This document shows, in pieces, positions 16,580 to 25,578 of a DNA stretch of 64,000 bases (position 1 is the first letter of the stretch; each line of letters starts with the position of its first letter). Position numbers and translations under genes: made by a program. Source of the DNA: Oscillospiraceae bacterium (GTDB lineage: Bacteria; Bacillota; Clostridia; Oscillospirales; Oscillospiraceae); assembly GCA_017561205.1 (NCBI GenBank), contig JAFZDL010000025.1, positions 97,417 through 161,416 of the forward strand. Reading direction: 5' to 3'. The notes under the pieces are model-generated. The model made no database searches, had not been told where the DNA came from, and saw nothing but the letters and a program-made list of their open reading frames with translations.

Positions 16580-17350
16580 TTATCCTCCGATGTAAGCTTT
16601 AATGACCTCGGGATCCTGCAGCACTGTCTTGGTATCACCCTGTGCCAGAACAGTACCGAAAGACAGAACCGTCAGTTCGTCACACAGCTCAGAAACAAAG
16701 CGCATATCGTGCTCGATGAGCAGAATGGTCATATCAAAATTATCCCGGATGAAGCGGATGGTCTGCGCCAGATCCTCAGTTTCATTGGGGTTCATACCTG
16801 CTGCAGGCTCATCCAGCAACAGGATTTTGGGATTGGTGGCTAAGGCGCGAGCGATCTCCAGCTTGCGCTGCTTGCCGTAAGGCAGGTTGCAGGCCAGGTT
16901 GTTCCGTTCTTCCTCCAGGCCAAAAATCCGGAGCAGTTCCTTTGCCTTCTCACGCATTTCCTTTTCCACCTTAAAATGGCGAGGCAGGCGGAAGAAGGAT
17001 TCCAACACGCTACACTTATATTCAGGGCGATTGTGCAAACCAACCATAACATTACGAACCACCGTCATATTATTGAACAGGCGGATGTTCTGGAAGGTAC
17101 GGGCAATGCCCTTCTGATTGATCTTATGGGGAGCGAAACCGACCATTTCCTCACCGTCCAGGTAAAAAGTACCGGTGGTGGGCTTGTAAATACAGGTCAG
17201 CAGATTGAAGATGGTAGTTTTACCTGCGCCGTTAGGTCCAATCAAGCCGTACAACTGATTCTTTTTAATGCGGATGTTCACATCCTGCGCAGCCTTCAGA
17301 CCACCGAAGGAGATACCAAGGTTCTTGGTTTCCAGCATATATTCAGCCAT
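16580..17350 (-). CDS. livG: Branched-chain amino acid ABC transporter ATPase LivG
   Basis: This 256-residue ATPase has Walker A GPNGAGKTT, a variant signature LPYGKQRKLEIARAL, Walker B ILLLDEPAAGMNP and an H-loop LLIEHDM. The PAAGMNP phrase and the ending VIKAYIGG are typical of LivG. The start overlaps the last base of livM, and AAGGAGGGG precedes it. Confidence 0.95.
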   Translation of the reverse strand: MAEYMLETKNLGISFGGLKAAQDVNIRIKKNQLYGLIGPNGAGKTTIFNLLTCIYKPTTGTFYLDGEEMVGFAPHKINQKGIARTFQNIRLFNNMTVVRNVMVGLHNRPEYKCSVLESFFRLPRHFKVEKEMREKAKELLRIFGLEEERNNLACNLPYGKQRKLEIARALATNPKILLLDEPAAGMNPNETEDLAQTIRFIRDNFDMTILLIEHDMRFVSELCDELTVLSFGTVLAQGDTKTVLQDPEVIKAYIGG

Positions 17351-18480
17351 TACTTATCCCCTCCTTTTTTATCGGGGCCAAGATTTTGCGGGGTAAAGTC
17401 CACAGACAGAACTTCATCCATACTGATCTTGGTGGGGACAACATCCCACTTTGCATTGTCGTCCTTGATATGGGCAGGATCGTGCTTTTGGAATTTGCGC
17501 ATCAGCGCACCGAAATTATAGGTATCCCGGAAGGCCTTCAGCTTGGGCGCATTGTTGTAGATAACGATCACAATCAGCACCAGAGCATACAGCAGATTCT
17601 GCAGCACAGCCAGGTCACCGGTCAGCTTTGTTGGCAGCCATGTGTTCAGCCAAGTAATAAGTACAGCGGCAATAATAGAACCGTTGATATTACCCATACC
17701 GCCCAAAACAACCATAACCAAAATCTCAATGGAATAGTTGTAGCCGAATTTCAGACTTTGGACATTGTAATTGCTGTAGCTGTACAGCACACCGGCCATA
17801 CCGGCCAAAGCCGCAGACAGGATAAAGGTTAGCAGCTTGTACTTGGTCACATTGATACCGGTTGCCCGGGCAGCGATCTCGTTATCCCGAATAGCCGTGA
17901 CTGCTCTGCCGTGCTTGGAGCGAATATAATTCTGCACAATAGCCAGGGTGATCAGTACCAGTACAAAAGCGATAACAAACAGGTAATCCTTGTCGTAGCG
18001 GGGTGTATCCAAGCCCAAAGTACCGCCAAAGGTCTTTTCGGAGGTGTTCAGGAACAAAGATTTGACGATCTCACCAAAGGCCAACGTAACAATCGCTAAG
18101 TAGTCGCCACGCAGACGCAGAGCCGGAATACCGACAATCACACCGCAGACAGCGGCTGCAGCACAGCCAACCAGCAGGGCGATCAAAAGAGGCACCAGGC
18201 TGTTGCCCATAGACGGAACCAGCAAAGCAGAAACCTTACCGCCAATGTAGGCACCGATGCACATAAATCCAGCGTGGCCCAGGGAAAGCTCACCCAAGAA
18301 GCCAACCACCAAAGAAAGGGAGACTGCCAAGATAATGCTGATAGCTATTTTTTCCAGCAGAAACAGCAAAGAACTGTCGAAACCGGCGCCGGATGCAGAC
18401 ATAACACCCAAAACAAGGGTCATCAAACCAATCACAAGATAGTTGATGTAATGATTAATTTTCACTTTCCCCAATCTCAT
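17350..18480 (-). CDS. livM: Branched-chain amino acid ABC transporter permease LivM
   Basis: This 376-residue membrane protein has eight to nine hydrophobic segments and the family motif GELSLGHAGFMCIGAYIGG near residue 65. The EAA-like loop RDNEIAARATGINVTKYKL (about residue 196) docks the LivG/LivF ATPases. The C-terminal 60 residues are a polar tail longer than usual. The start is preceded by GGAGGGAG and overlaps the end of livH. Confidence 0.94.
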   Translation of the reverse strand: MRLGKVKINHYINYLVIGLMTLVLGVMSASGAGFDSSLLFLLEKIAISIILAVSLSLVVGFLGELSLGHAGFMCIGAYIGGKVSALLVPSMGNSLVPLLIALLVGCAAAAVCGVIVGIPALRLRGDYLAIVTLAFGEIVKSLFLNTSEKTFGGTLGLDTPRYDKDYLFVIAFVLVLITLAIVQNYIRSKHGRAVTAIRDNEIAARATGINVTKYKLLTFILSAALAGMAGVLYSYSNYNVQSLKFGYNYSIEILVMVVLGGMGNINGSIIAAVLITWLNTWLPTKLTGDLAVLQNLLYALVLIVIVIYNNAPKLKAFRDTYNFGALMRKFQKHDPAHIKDDNAKWDVVPTKISMDEVLSVDFTPQNLGPDKKGGDK

Positions 18481-19349
18481 ACTTTCTCCCTCCGTTTCTT
18501 ACCAAGGAAGCCGGTAGGCTTGACCAACAGGATCAGGATCAAGATGGAGAACTCGATGGCATCCGTGTAAGGCGCAATCGCAGCGATTTTGTAGGAAATA
18601 CTTTCCACGATGCCAAGCAGAATACCTCCCAGCATAGCACCGGGAATGGAGCCGATACCACCGATAACCGCAGCAGTAAAAGCTTTGATACCGGGCATTG
18701 CGCCCATGGTAAAGGATACATTGGGCGCCTTCAGCAGGTAGAACAGGCCGGCAAGGGCTGCCAAGGAAGAACCGATGGCAAATGTAATGGTGATAATACC
18801 GTTTACATTGATACCCATTAGCTGGGCAGCATCCCGGTCCTCTGAAACTGCGATCATTGCACGGCCCAAACGGGTGCATTTCACAAACAGGGTCAGCACG
18901 GTCATCACTACAACGGTAACACCCAGGGTAACCAAGGAGGACACCTGCATAGTAGCGCCCAGGAACTCCACAGAGCCAAACTCATATACAGTAACCATCT
19001 TGGGCGCAGAGCCGAAAATGATCTGCGCCAAACTCTGGAGAAGATAGCTCACACCAATTGCGGTAATCAACACAGCCAAGGGAGAGGCGCCACGTAACGG
19101 ACGATAAGCCACTTTCTCAATGACCACACCCAAGATCACGCAGACAATGATCGCCGCCAAAACGGCAAGCAGCGGATTATTCACTGCCATTGCCACAAAA
19201 ATCGTATAGCCGCCCACCATAATGATATCACCATGGGCAAAGTTCAGCATCTTTGCGATGCCATAGACCATCGTATAGCCCAGCGCAATCATCGCATAGA
19301 TACCGCCAAGGCTAAGACCGTTGATCAAGGTAGATACAATAACTTCCAT
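18477..19349 (-). CDS. livH: Branched-chain amino acid ABC transporter permease LivH
   Basis: This 290-residue membrane protein has the signature GLSLGGIYAMIALGYTMVYG at its start and the EAA-like loop SEDRDAAQLMGINVNGII in the middle. ATGA overlap with livM indicates coupled translation. The upstream ribosome site (GGAAAAT) is weak, and a stable hairpin separates the gene from livK. This fits lower expression of the membrane parts than of the binding protein. Confidence 0.94.
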   Translation of the reverse strand: MEVIVSTLINGLSLGGIYAMIALGYTMVYGIAKMLNFAHGDIIMVGGYTIFVAMAVNNPLLAVLAAIIVCVILGVVIEKVAYRPLRGASPLAVLITAIGVSYLLQSLAQIIFGSAPKMVTVYEFGSVEFLGATMQVSSLVTLGVTVVVMTVLTLFVKCTRLGRAMIAVSEDRDAAQLMGINVNGIITITFAIGSSLAALAGLFYLLKAPNVSFTMGAMPGIKAFTAAVIGGIGSIPGAMLGGILLGIVESISYKIAAIAPYTDAIEFSILILILLVKPTGFLGKKRREKV

Positions 19350-19397
19350 ACTAATTTTCCAATTCTATGTTTTAGTCACTTCGATATTTCAGCACGA

Positions 19398-19431
19398 AAC
19401 TGCACATACCGACTTTCGCCGATATGTGCAG
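19398..19431 (-). other. GAAA-tetraloop hairpin between livK and livH
   Basis: A 15-base-pair stem (arms 19398-19412 and 19417-19431, two wobble pairs) closes a GAAA loop on the minus strand. It is followed by TTTCGTGC rather than a run of T. It probably stabilises the livK message end or causes partial termination. Confidence 0.65.
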
Positions 19432-19451
19432 TATCTTGGTGATTTTATCAA

Positions 19452-20612
19452 TTAGTTGGCTTCCTTAATGACATACTGGATAGCGCTCTTGTCAACGTAA
19501 CCGTTCTTGTCCCAAGTGATCTTATCGCCGGTAACACCGTTCTCGTAAGTATAGCCGCCCTGGAACTGTTCCTTCAGTATCTCACACAGCTCATCAGCGC
19601 TGATGGTAACAGGGATTTCCTTACCAGCATCCAGAGCCTTCTTCATTGCGCCGTACAGCGCATAGATGCAGTCGTAAGCGGAAGCACCGAACTGATTCAA
19701 AGTATCCTTGCCGTACTTGTCAACATACTTGTCAATAAAGGTTTTTGCCGCACCCTCAGTGGCCTTGGAGTTGAAGTGAGAGAGCATAGTGACCTTCTGC
19801 GGGATGGTGTTGATATCAAAGCCCTCCTGACTGTCGATGCCGTCAAAGCCGTCGCAGCCGTAATAAATAGCATCAGTCTTGAGAACAGACTTAGCCTGGG
19901 TCATAAACAGAGTTGCGGGCTGGTAGTAGATAGGCATAAAGATGAATTCGCAATCCTTCAGAGTGCTAACCTGTGTGCCGAAGTCAGTGGTGTTGGCATC
20001 GCTGAAGGAGGTCTCGACTGTCTTAACATCCTTGGACAGGTTTGCCTTAAACTGATCGTAGATACCCTTGGAGTAAGAATCGTCGGACTTGTAGAACAGG
20101 CCGATGGTCTGGCCGGCATAGTTCTTGCTCACGAACTCAGCAGCAACCTTACCCTGGTTGCCGTCAGCAAAGCACATCTGGTAGCCGTTATCAAACTCGG
20201 GGATCTCATCACCGGAAGCGGAGGGAGTCAGGAAGAACACATTGTCCTCCTTGGCCAGGTTCTTAAACTCCTTGCCGGGGTCAGTGGTAACAGTGCCCAA
20301 GGACAACTGCATACCGCCTTCCAGCAGAGATGCATAGTTGGTAGGAACCTGTGTTTTATCGTGCTTATCATCCATGGCAACCAGATTGAACTTGATACCG
20401 TTCAGGCCGCCGGCTGCATTGATCTCATCAACGGCCATCTGAGCAGCATTCTGCACAGCCTTGCCGTAAATGGCAGCGCCGCCAGTCAGCGGGCCGGAAA
20501 CACCGATAACATACTCGGTATTGTTTGCTGCATAATTTTTCTTGCCAGCGCAACCGGCAAACATTGCAGCTACCATTACGATAGCCAGCGCAAGTGCGAG
20601 GAATCTTTTCAT
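19452..20612 (-). CDS. livK: Branched-chain amino acid ABC transporter substrate-binding lipoprotein
   Basis: This 386-residue type I periplasmic-binding protein begins with a lipoprotein signal (MKRFLALALAIVMVAAMFAG then C), so it is lipid-anchored outside the membrane. The mature start YVIGVSGPLTGGAAIYGKA is the family hallmark, followed by the GGLNGIKFNLVAMDD hinge. It is first in the liv operon with AAAGGAAG before the ATG. The substrate could be leucine, isoleucine or valine, but this family also binds other amides, so specificity is open. Confidence 0.92.
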   Translation of the reverse strand: MKRFLALALAIVMVAAMFAGCAGKKNYAANNTEYVIGVSGPLTGGAAIYGKAVQNAAQMAVDEINAAGGLNGIKFNLVAMDDKHDKTQVPTNYASLLEGGMQLSLGTVTTDPGKEFKNLAKEDNVFFLTPSASGDEIPEFDNGYQMCFADGNQGKVAAEFVSKNYAGQTIGLFYKSDDSYSKGIYDQFKANLSKDVKTVETSFSDANTTDFGTQVSTLKDCEFIFMPIYYQPATLFMTQAKSVLKTDAIYYGCDGFDGIDSQEGFDINTIPQKVTMLSHFNSKATEGAAKTFIDKYVDKYGKDTLNQFGASAYDCIYALYGAMKKALDAGKEIPVTISADELCEILKEQFQGGYTYENGVTGDKITWDKNGYVDKSAIQYVIKEAN

Positions 20613-20686
20613 AATATAATCTTCCTTTCATTCTTTGTTGGGAAAGCAGTTGCCTCCTCAAAACTCACTTATTTAAGTGTGGATAT

Positions 20687-20715
20687 ATTGTATCTCAGTG
20701 ACGAACATTTGTCAA
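20687..20715 (-). promoter_or_regulatory. Promoter of the liv operon
   Basis: On the minus strand a perfect -35 TTGACA (20710-20715) is separated by 17 bases from -10 TACAAT (20687-20692). The leader of about 70 bases contains AGGAGG but no convincing leader gene. Confidence 0.82.
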
Positions 20716-20775
20716 CGGATAATGCACGATATTTTTGATGTAATTGACAATTTTTTGCAAATATCCTACAAATCA

Positions 20776-22140
20776 TTATTTTAGCACCTTAGTTGCCACA
20801 TCCAGGACCTTAGATGCAATTGGAATACAGACAGTTTTGCCATAACCGGCATCTTCCACACAGACCAAAAACGCAAGGGGCATGTCCGTATCGGAAACAA
20901 AACCTGCCAACATCGCATTTGGTTTTTTCCCTTCCACTTCCGCTGTACCTGTTTTCGCGCCCACAATCAAATTGGGAAAATTTTCCGCGCCGTATTTTAC
21001 CGTCACATTGTTCATCATATATTCTTGCAATATAGCTGCTGTTTCCGCGGAAACAAGCTGCTCACTTGCTTTGATAGCAGCTTTAAAGGTTGTATTTCCG
21101 TCTACGGAAACCCGATTAACCAAATAAGGCTCGGTTGCCTTGCCTCCATTGGCAACAGTGCCAACAAACCGCAGGAATGCGCAGGGATTTACCAAATCCA
21201 GGTACTGCCCCACTCCACTCCAAGCAACATTTACCGGGTCTGCGCCAATAACGGAAAAATTACCTTTCGCTGTGTTAATACCGTCAAAGGAAACCGGCTG
21301 CATAATGCCGATTTTCTCTATAAAGTTTTGCAGTTTCTCCGCCCCCAAATCCATAGCGATCTGCGCAAATGCGCAGTTGCAGGAATTGCAGAAGGCCTGC
21401 TTTAAATTCTGCTCCCAATGGGCGCCGTCATCGCAAATGATTTCATCCACACCCACCTGCATATTTCCTTTGCACAAAAAGGTCTTATTCAGGATCTCGG
21501 GATCGTTTTCCAAAGCAGCTGCCACTGTAACAATTTTAAAAATAGAGCCGGGCGTATATGCCGATTGAACAAATCTATTTACATATAAGCCCTCATATGC
21601 AGGATCATCCTGGCTGAACTCCGGAACATTGTCCGGATCATAGGTTGGGGTTGTCACAGCACACAGAATTTCGCCCGTCTTGTAATTAAACACAGCAACT
21701 GTGCCTTTGTAATCGCCTAAAGTCTCCAATGCTGCTGTCTGCATTTCAGCAGACAAGGTAAGCTCTGCCACACCGCCGGTCTGACCGTAATTGTAGATGC
21801 CGTTAAAGTAGTCAAAGCCTGCCATTTCCTTGGCATAGTGGGACAGGGCCGGTGCGCTGATACTACCGTATCTGTCACCGATCCAATGGACAGTAGCCCG
21901 GCGCAAATTCTCTGCGTTGGAATACTCGCGGCCATCGTTTAGGTCCACCAACAAGGTGCTATCCCTATCCACTACCACACCGCAACCGATGTTTTCGCCG
22001 TTATACACGTGTGGTGAACCGGACACTACCACCCAATCAGAGCCTTTTGTAAAATACTCCGTCAGGAAGAAGCCAAAACCTCCCAGCAATACTGCCACAA
22101 ACAAAAGCAGTCCCCAAACACGGATAGCTATTCTATTCAT
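20776..22140 (-). CDS. Class B penicillin-binding protein (PbpA/FtsI type)
   Basis: This 454-residue protein has one N-terminal membrane helix and a short pedestal. Its transpeptidase domain has S-x-x-K as SIFK (in YTPGSIFKIV), S-x-N as SCN (NSCNCAF) and K-T-G as KTGTAE. It cross-links peptidoglycan outside the membrane and is the partner of the SEDS glycosyltransferase encoded just upstream, whose gene it overlaps by 8 bases. The pedestal is short compared with FtsI, resembling PbpA of actinobacteria and similar clostridial proteins. The ATG at 22140 follows AAGGAGGTGG. Confidence 0.92.
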   Translation of the reverse strand: MNRIAIRVWGLLLFVAVLLGGFGFFLTEYFTKGSDWVVVSGSPHVYNGENIGCGVVVDRDSTLLVDLNDGREYSNAENLRRATVHWIGDRYGSISAPALSHYAKEMAGFDYFNGIYNYGQTGGVAELTLSAEMQTAALETLGDYKGTVAVFNYKTGEILCAVTTPTYDPDNVPEFSQDDPAYEGLYVNRFVQSAYTPGSIFKIVTVAAALENDPEILNKTFLCKGNMQVGVDEIICDDGAHWEQNLKQAFCNSCNCAFAQIAMDLGAEKLQNFIEKIGIMQPVSFDGINTAKGNFSVIGADPVNVAWSGVGQYLDLVNPCAFLRFVGTVANGGKATEPYLVNRVSVDGNTTFKAAIKASEQLVSAETAAILQEYMMNNVTVKYGAENFPNLIVGAKTGTAEVEGKKPNAMLAGFVSDTDMPLAFLVCVEDAGYGKTVCIPIASKVLDVATKVLK

Positions 22141-23854
22141 CCTCGGCCACCTCCTTCTTCTGCAAACGCACAGCAAAACTGGCATTCTGTCGGGTGTCGG
22201 CAGCCTTTATAAAGGCCAATAAACCCCAGGCGCAGATCATACTGGAGCCGCCGTTGGACACGAATGGAAATGTCACACCTGTAAGGGGCAGCACATCCAA
22301 CATGCCCAGCACATTGAGGATCACTTGAACAAGGATAATGCCCGCTGCAGTGCAGCTGCTGATGGTGTAAAAACTACTGCGACCCATGCCGGCAGAACGC
22401 ACAGCAAACAGTGTCAGTCCCACGATGGCAAGAAGCAAGAAGATACCCATCACAAGTCCCCATTCCTCACACAGTGTTGCAAATACCGCATCGGAATCGG
22501 CAGCAAAAATATACTTCATAAAGCCTCTTCCCGCGCCTATGCCCAGCAAACCACCGGAAGTCATACACATAAGCGACTGCGTCTGCTGATAGCCGGCATC
22601 CAAGGGGTCTTCCCAAATATGCCGCCACGTGGCAAAACGCTGTAATGCGTGAGGCGCCATCCGCAACACCACCACACCGGCAAAAGCCAATGCGCTCAAT
22701 GCCAAAGCGATGGTTCCGATATTGCCGGAACGAAGAAATGCAATGATTAAAAATGCGCAGAAGAAAATCAGCGCCGTGCCGAAATCATTCATAAGAGCCA
22801 GGCAACCACACAACACCGCAGAATAGACAATAAACAAAAACAGATTCCGTTTCTTGATCAATCGATCCATTGTAGATGCGCCCACAAAGGCAAAGCACAC
22901 CTTACTCAGTTCTGAGGGTTGCAAAGAAAACGGGCCGATCTCCAGCCAGTTTTTTGCGCCGTAATAGCTCTTTCCGAACACCAACGTCACCAGCAAAAAC
23001 AGGATACCCGCTACACCGGCAATATAGCGGATCTTCTTTGCCCGCTCTAAGTTCCGCAGTGACCAGCCCACCAGCAAAAACGCAGCAAGGCCCATACCCA
23101 TAGCCAAAAGCTGTTTGAGGGCCTCTGCGGGCACTACAGTCGCCACAGCGCACATTCCCATTGTACACAGAAAGAATGCCACAATTTCCACCTCATAGGA
23201 GGTGCGCCGGATACACACATAAAAGAGCAGCAACAGCCATTCCATTGCCATAATACCCAAAAAAGCCAGCAGAACTGTTTGCGGTTCTTTCTGCCCGTGG
23301 TTCAACAAAAACGCAAGGCATACAAGAACCTGCAGCGCTGTCAGCAATAGCAAATTGAACAGGCTTGCGCCAAAGGATGAACCCTTTGTGCGACGCTGCG
23401 AGAGTTTATGCTTCAAGCGGCCGGATATGGCTTCAAATTCCAAATTCACGCCGCCCACAGTGATCACGTCACCGGACATAAGCTCTGCGCACGCAACCAC
23501 CTCGCCGTTAATGCAAATGCCCTTGACGGAATCCGACGCTGTTATAGACCAACTGCCATCATCATAGCGGGTTAGTACGCTGTGGGTTTTGGCAACCTGG
23601 GGAACATTGATGACAATATCGCTGCGTTTGCTGCGACCAATGACATTTTCCCAGTGGGTAACCGGCAACCGGGTACCGTTCTCCAGCCGCAGCCAACCCC
23701 AGGTCTCCGGTTCCCGACGAAAGGTCAGCATAGATGCCATACAACGAAACAGCAGCAAGAAAGCGACAGCAGGCGCACCGTATCGCAGAATGCTTACAAG
23801 CACATTGGAATAAGCAGCATTTGCCGATTGCAAGGTCTGCAGAAATTGCGCCAT
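22133..23854 (-). CDS. FHA domain fused to SEDS (FtsW/RodA/SpoVE) glycosyltransferase
   Basis: This 573-residue protein has a first membrane helix near residues 23-40. A cytoplasmic FHA domain follows at about residues 65-145, with the motif VIGRSKRSDIVI, then S/H positions in KTHSVL and a G-I-x-x-N-G-like turn (GICINGEVV). About ten membrane helices of a SEDS polymerase occupy residues 160-550, with GAKNWLEIGPFSLQPSELSK and PLTGVTFPFVSNGGSS. SEDS proteins polymerise glycan strands. FHA domains bind phosphothreonine, so the fusion suggests control by a Ser/Thr kinase such as PrkC. Start CGGGAGGTGACGAT ATG. Confidence 0.9.
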   Translation of the reverse strand: MAQFLQTLQSANAAYSNVLVSILRYGAPAVAFLLLFRCMASMLTFRREPETWGWLRLENGTRLPVTHWENVIGRSKRSDIVINVPQVAKTHSVLTRYDDGSWSITASDSVKGICINGEVVACAELMSGDVITVGGVNLEFEAISGRLKHKLSQRRTKGSSFGASLFNLLLLTALQVLVCLAFLLNHGQKEPQTVLLAFLGIMAMEWLLLLFYVCIRRTSYEVEIVAFFLCTMGMCAVATVVPAEALKQLLAMGMGLAAFLLVGWSLRNLERAKKIRYIAGVAGILFLLVTLVFGKSYYGAKNWLEIGPFSLQPSELSKVCFAFVGASTMDRLIKKRNLFLFIVYSAVLCGCLALMNDFGTALIFFCAFLIIAFLRSGNIGTIALALSALAFAGVVVLRMAPHALQRFATWRHIWEDPLDAGYQQTQSLMCMTSGGLLGIGAGRGFMKYIFAADSDAVFATLCEEWGLVMGIFLLLAIVGLTLFAVRSAGMGRSSFYTISSCTAAGIILVQVILNVLGMLDVLPLTGVTFPFVSNGGSSMICAWGLLAFIKAADTRQNASFAVRLQKKEVAEDE

Positions 23855-23880
23855 ATCGTCACCTCCCGAAAATTTTTATT

Positions 23881-23909
23881 ATAATACCACAAATATAGGA
23901 AAAATGCAA
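23881..23909 (-). promoter_or_regulatory. Promoter of the SEDS/PBP operon
   Basis: On the minus strand -35 TTGCAT (23904-23909) and -10 TATTAT (23881-23886) are 17 bases apart, about 25 bases before the start codon. Confidence 0.7.
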
Positions 23910-23934
23910 ATTGAGCTTTCTGACAGAAAACGGC

Positions 23935-23965
23935 AAAAGGGAACGGTACAGGACCGTTCCCTTTT
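23935..23965 (-). terminator. Terminator of metK
   Basis: On the minus strand a 13-base-pair stem (23935-23947 with 23953-23965) closes a 5-base loop and ends in T residues, immediately after the metK stop. Confidence 0.85.
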
Positions 23966-23968
23966 TGG

Positions 23969-25108
23969 TTAGATGGACTTTTTCAGAGTTTCGGCAAGAT
24001 CGGTCTGCTCCCAAGGGAGACCTTCTACACCGAAGTGACCGCCACGGGCAGTGGGGCTGTAGATAGGCCGGCGCAGCTGCAGCTTGCGGATGATACCACC
24101 GGGAGTCAGGTCGCAATGCTTCCGCAGCAGAGCGGTTATTTCCTCATCTGCGATCTTGCCTGTGCCGTAGCTGTTCACGCGGACGGAAACGGGCTCAGCA
24201 ACACCGATGGCATAAGCCAACTGCACTTCCACCTGGGTTGCCAAACCGGCTGCTACCAGGTTCTTAGCCATATAACGGGCCATATAAGCGCCGGAGCGGT
24301 CCACCTTGGTGGGATCCTTGCCGGAGAAGGCGCCGCCGCCATGGGAGAAGTAACCGCCGTAAGTATCCACGATGATCTTTCTGCCGGTAAGGCCGGTATC
24401 ACCATTGGGACCGCCGACAACGAAGTTGCCGGTGGGATTGATATGGATATGGGCAACCTTATTGATGTCAAAGCCGTACTTTTCCAGCACAGGCGCAATA
24501 ACGCCCTCGCGGATATAGCGGCGCAGTTCACTCATTTCAAAATCAGCGCTATGCATAACGGATACAACAACTGTATCGATACCCACCACATTGCCCTGCT
24601 CGTCGAACTCCACAGACACCTGGGTCTTGCCGTCGGGACGGAGCAAGTCGTTGCTCTCCACGCACTGGGTCAAGCGATTTGCCAAAGCGCGGGACAGCGC
24701 TGCAGGCAGGGGCATCAGCTCGGGAGTCTGGGTGCAGGCGCCGCCGAACATCATACCTTGGTCGCCTGCGCCGCCCACTTCATCATTCGTACCCAAAGCG
24801 ATGTCGGCAGACTGGGTATGGATCTTGCAGAGGATCTCAACGGTATCGGCATCAAAATTATCGGCAGGGTTGGTATAGCCGATGGAACGAATCACCTCAT
24901 GGGCAACTTTCTCATAGTCCACATCAGCCTTGGTGGTGATCTCACCGCAAATCAGGCAGAAATTGGTGGTGACAGTGGTCTCACAGGCCACGCGGGAGTT
25001 AGGATCCTGGGCAAGGCAGGCATCCAGAATTGCATCGGAAATGCAATCTGCCACCTTGTCGGGATGTCCACAGGTTACGCATTCAGAAGTAAACAGTCTT
25101 TTTTCCAT
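23969..25108 (-). CDS. metK: S-adenosylmethionine synthetase
   Basis: This 379-residue cytoplasmic enzyme makes SAM from methionine and ATP. Signatures are GHPDKVAD near the start, GAGDQGMMFG for the nucleotide/metal site and GGGAFSGKDPTKVDRSGAY for the P-loop-like segment. The ATG at 25108 is preceded by AAAGGACG; an upstream in-frame ATG extends into the riboswitch terminator region. Transcription is controlled by the SAM-I riboswitch upstream, so SAM represses its own synthesis. Confidence 0.97.
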   Translation of the reverse strand: MEKRLFTSECVTCGHPDKVADCISDAILDACLAQDPNSRVACETTVTTNFCLICGEITTKADVDYEKVAHEVIRSIGYTNPADNFDADTVEILCKIHTQSADIALGTNDEVGGAGDQGMMFGGACTQTPELMPLPAALSRALANRLTQCVESNDLLRPDGKTQVSVEFDEQGNVVGIDTVVVSVMHSADFEMSELRRYIREGVIAPVLEKYGFDINKVAHIHINPTGNFVVGGPNGDTGLTGRKIIVDTYGGYFSHGGGAFSGKDPTKVDRSGAYMARYMAKNLVAAGLATQVEVQLAYAIGVAEPVSVRVNSYGTGKIADEEITALLRKHCDLTPGGIIRKLQLRRPIYSPTARGGHFGVEGLPWEQTDLAETLKKSI

Positions 25109-25126
25109 TTTTCTTTCGTCCTTTAC

Positions 25127-25161
25127 AAAAAATTGCACACACCGAAGGACTCGATGTGCGC
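25127..25161 (-). terminator. Riboswitch-controlled terminator ahead of metK
   Basis: On the minus strand GCGCACA pairs with TGTGTGC around a GTCCTTCG-type inner loop, followed by six T residues (25127-25132). The TCGAGTCC portion can instead pair with the 3' strand of aptamer helix P1 (GGATTCGA), giving the antiterminator used when SAM is scarce. Confidence 0.85.
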
Positions 25162-25173
25162 GAATATCGAATC

Positions 25174-25427
25174 CTCATCTCTCGTTGCCGCCGGATTTGG
25201 CACCTTATGCGAAGGAATCTCTAATCAAAACTTTTGCACGCTCCGCTGGCATCTTTTTCCCGTGAACATCAGAAAAAGTCACTTGAAATACACAAAGTAT
25301 TCCTAAGCACCTTTTTCTTCGTCACAGAAAAAATCTGCTCACCGGATCGCGCAACCGTTTTGATCAGAAATCCCTCTGACAGGTTGCCGGGTTTCATCGG
25401 GCCGTTCCCTCCACCGCTCTTGATAAG
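25174..25427 (-). ncRNA. SAM-I (S-box) riboswitch with giant P3 arm
   Basis: The minus strand carries the S-box core: CTTATCAAGAG, GGTGGAGGGA, CGATGAAACCCGGCAACC, GGTGCCAAATCC and GAGAGATGAG, in order. P1 pairs 25422-25428 with 25173-25179. A usual SAM-I aptamer is about 100-120 bases; this one is about 254. The extra bases lie in helix P3 and fold back on themselves: 25348-25374 pairs along its length with 25214-25240, and inner segments 25297-25317 and 25272-25291 also pair. The SAM-binding core looks intact, so control of metK by premature termination is expected. Confidence 0.93.
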
Positions 25428-25448
25428 GCTTGTATGCAGTTCGGTGAT

Positions 25449-25476
25449 ATTCTACACGAAATTATAAAAATGTCAA
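25449..25476 (-). promoter_or_regulatory. Promoter of the metK transcript
   Basis: On the minus strand a perfect -35 TTGACA (25471-25476) and -10 TAGAAT (25449-25454) are spaced by 16 bases. Transcription would begin about 20 bases before the riboswitch. Confidence 0.8.
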
Positions 25477-25520
25477 GTATTTTTTGATTTTTTCTTATAA
25501 GAAAAGTTTATAATCCTTTA

Positions 25521-25549
25521 TAGACATTTTCAGGAAATGATGATATGAT
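25521..25549 (+). promoter_or_regulatory. Promoter of the rhomboid-like/thyA/folA operon
   Basis: TAGACA (25521-25526) and TATGAT (25544-25549) are 17 bases apart. It is divergent from the metK promoter; the interval between the two is AT-rich. Confidence 0.6.
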
Positions 25550-25578
25550 AGTAGCAATTATGTTAGGAGTTGATCGCT

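Noticed and set aside
20613-20661. Leader peptide starting near the AGGAGG upstream of livK
   Set aside because: The frame runs out of phase into livK and shows no branched-chain codon run, so attenuation is not supported.
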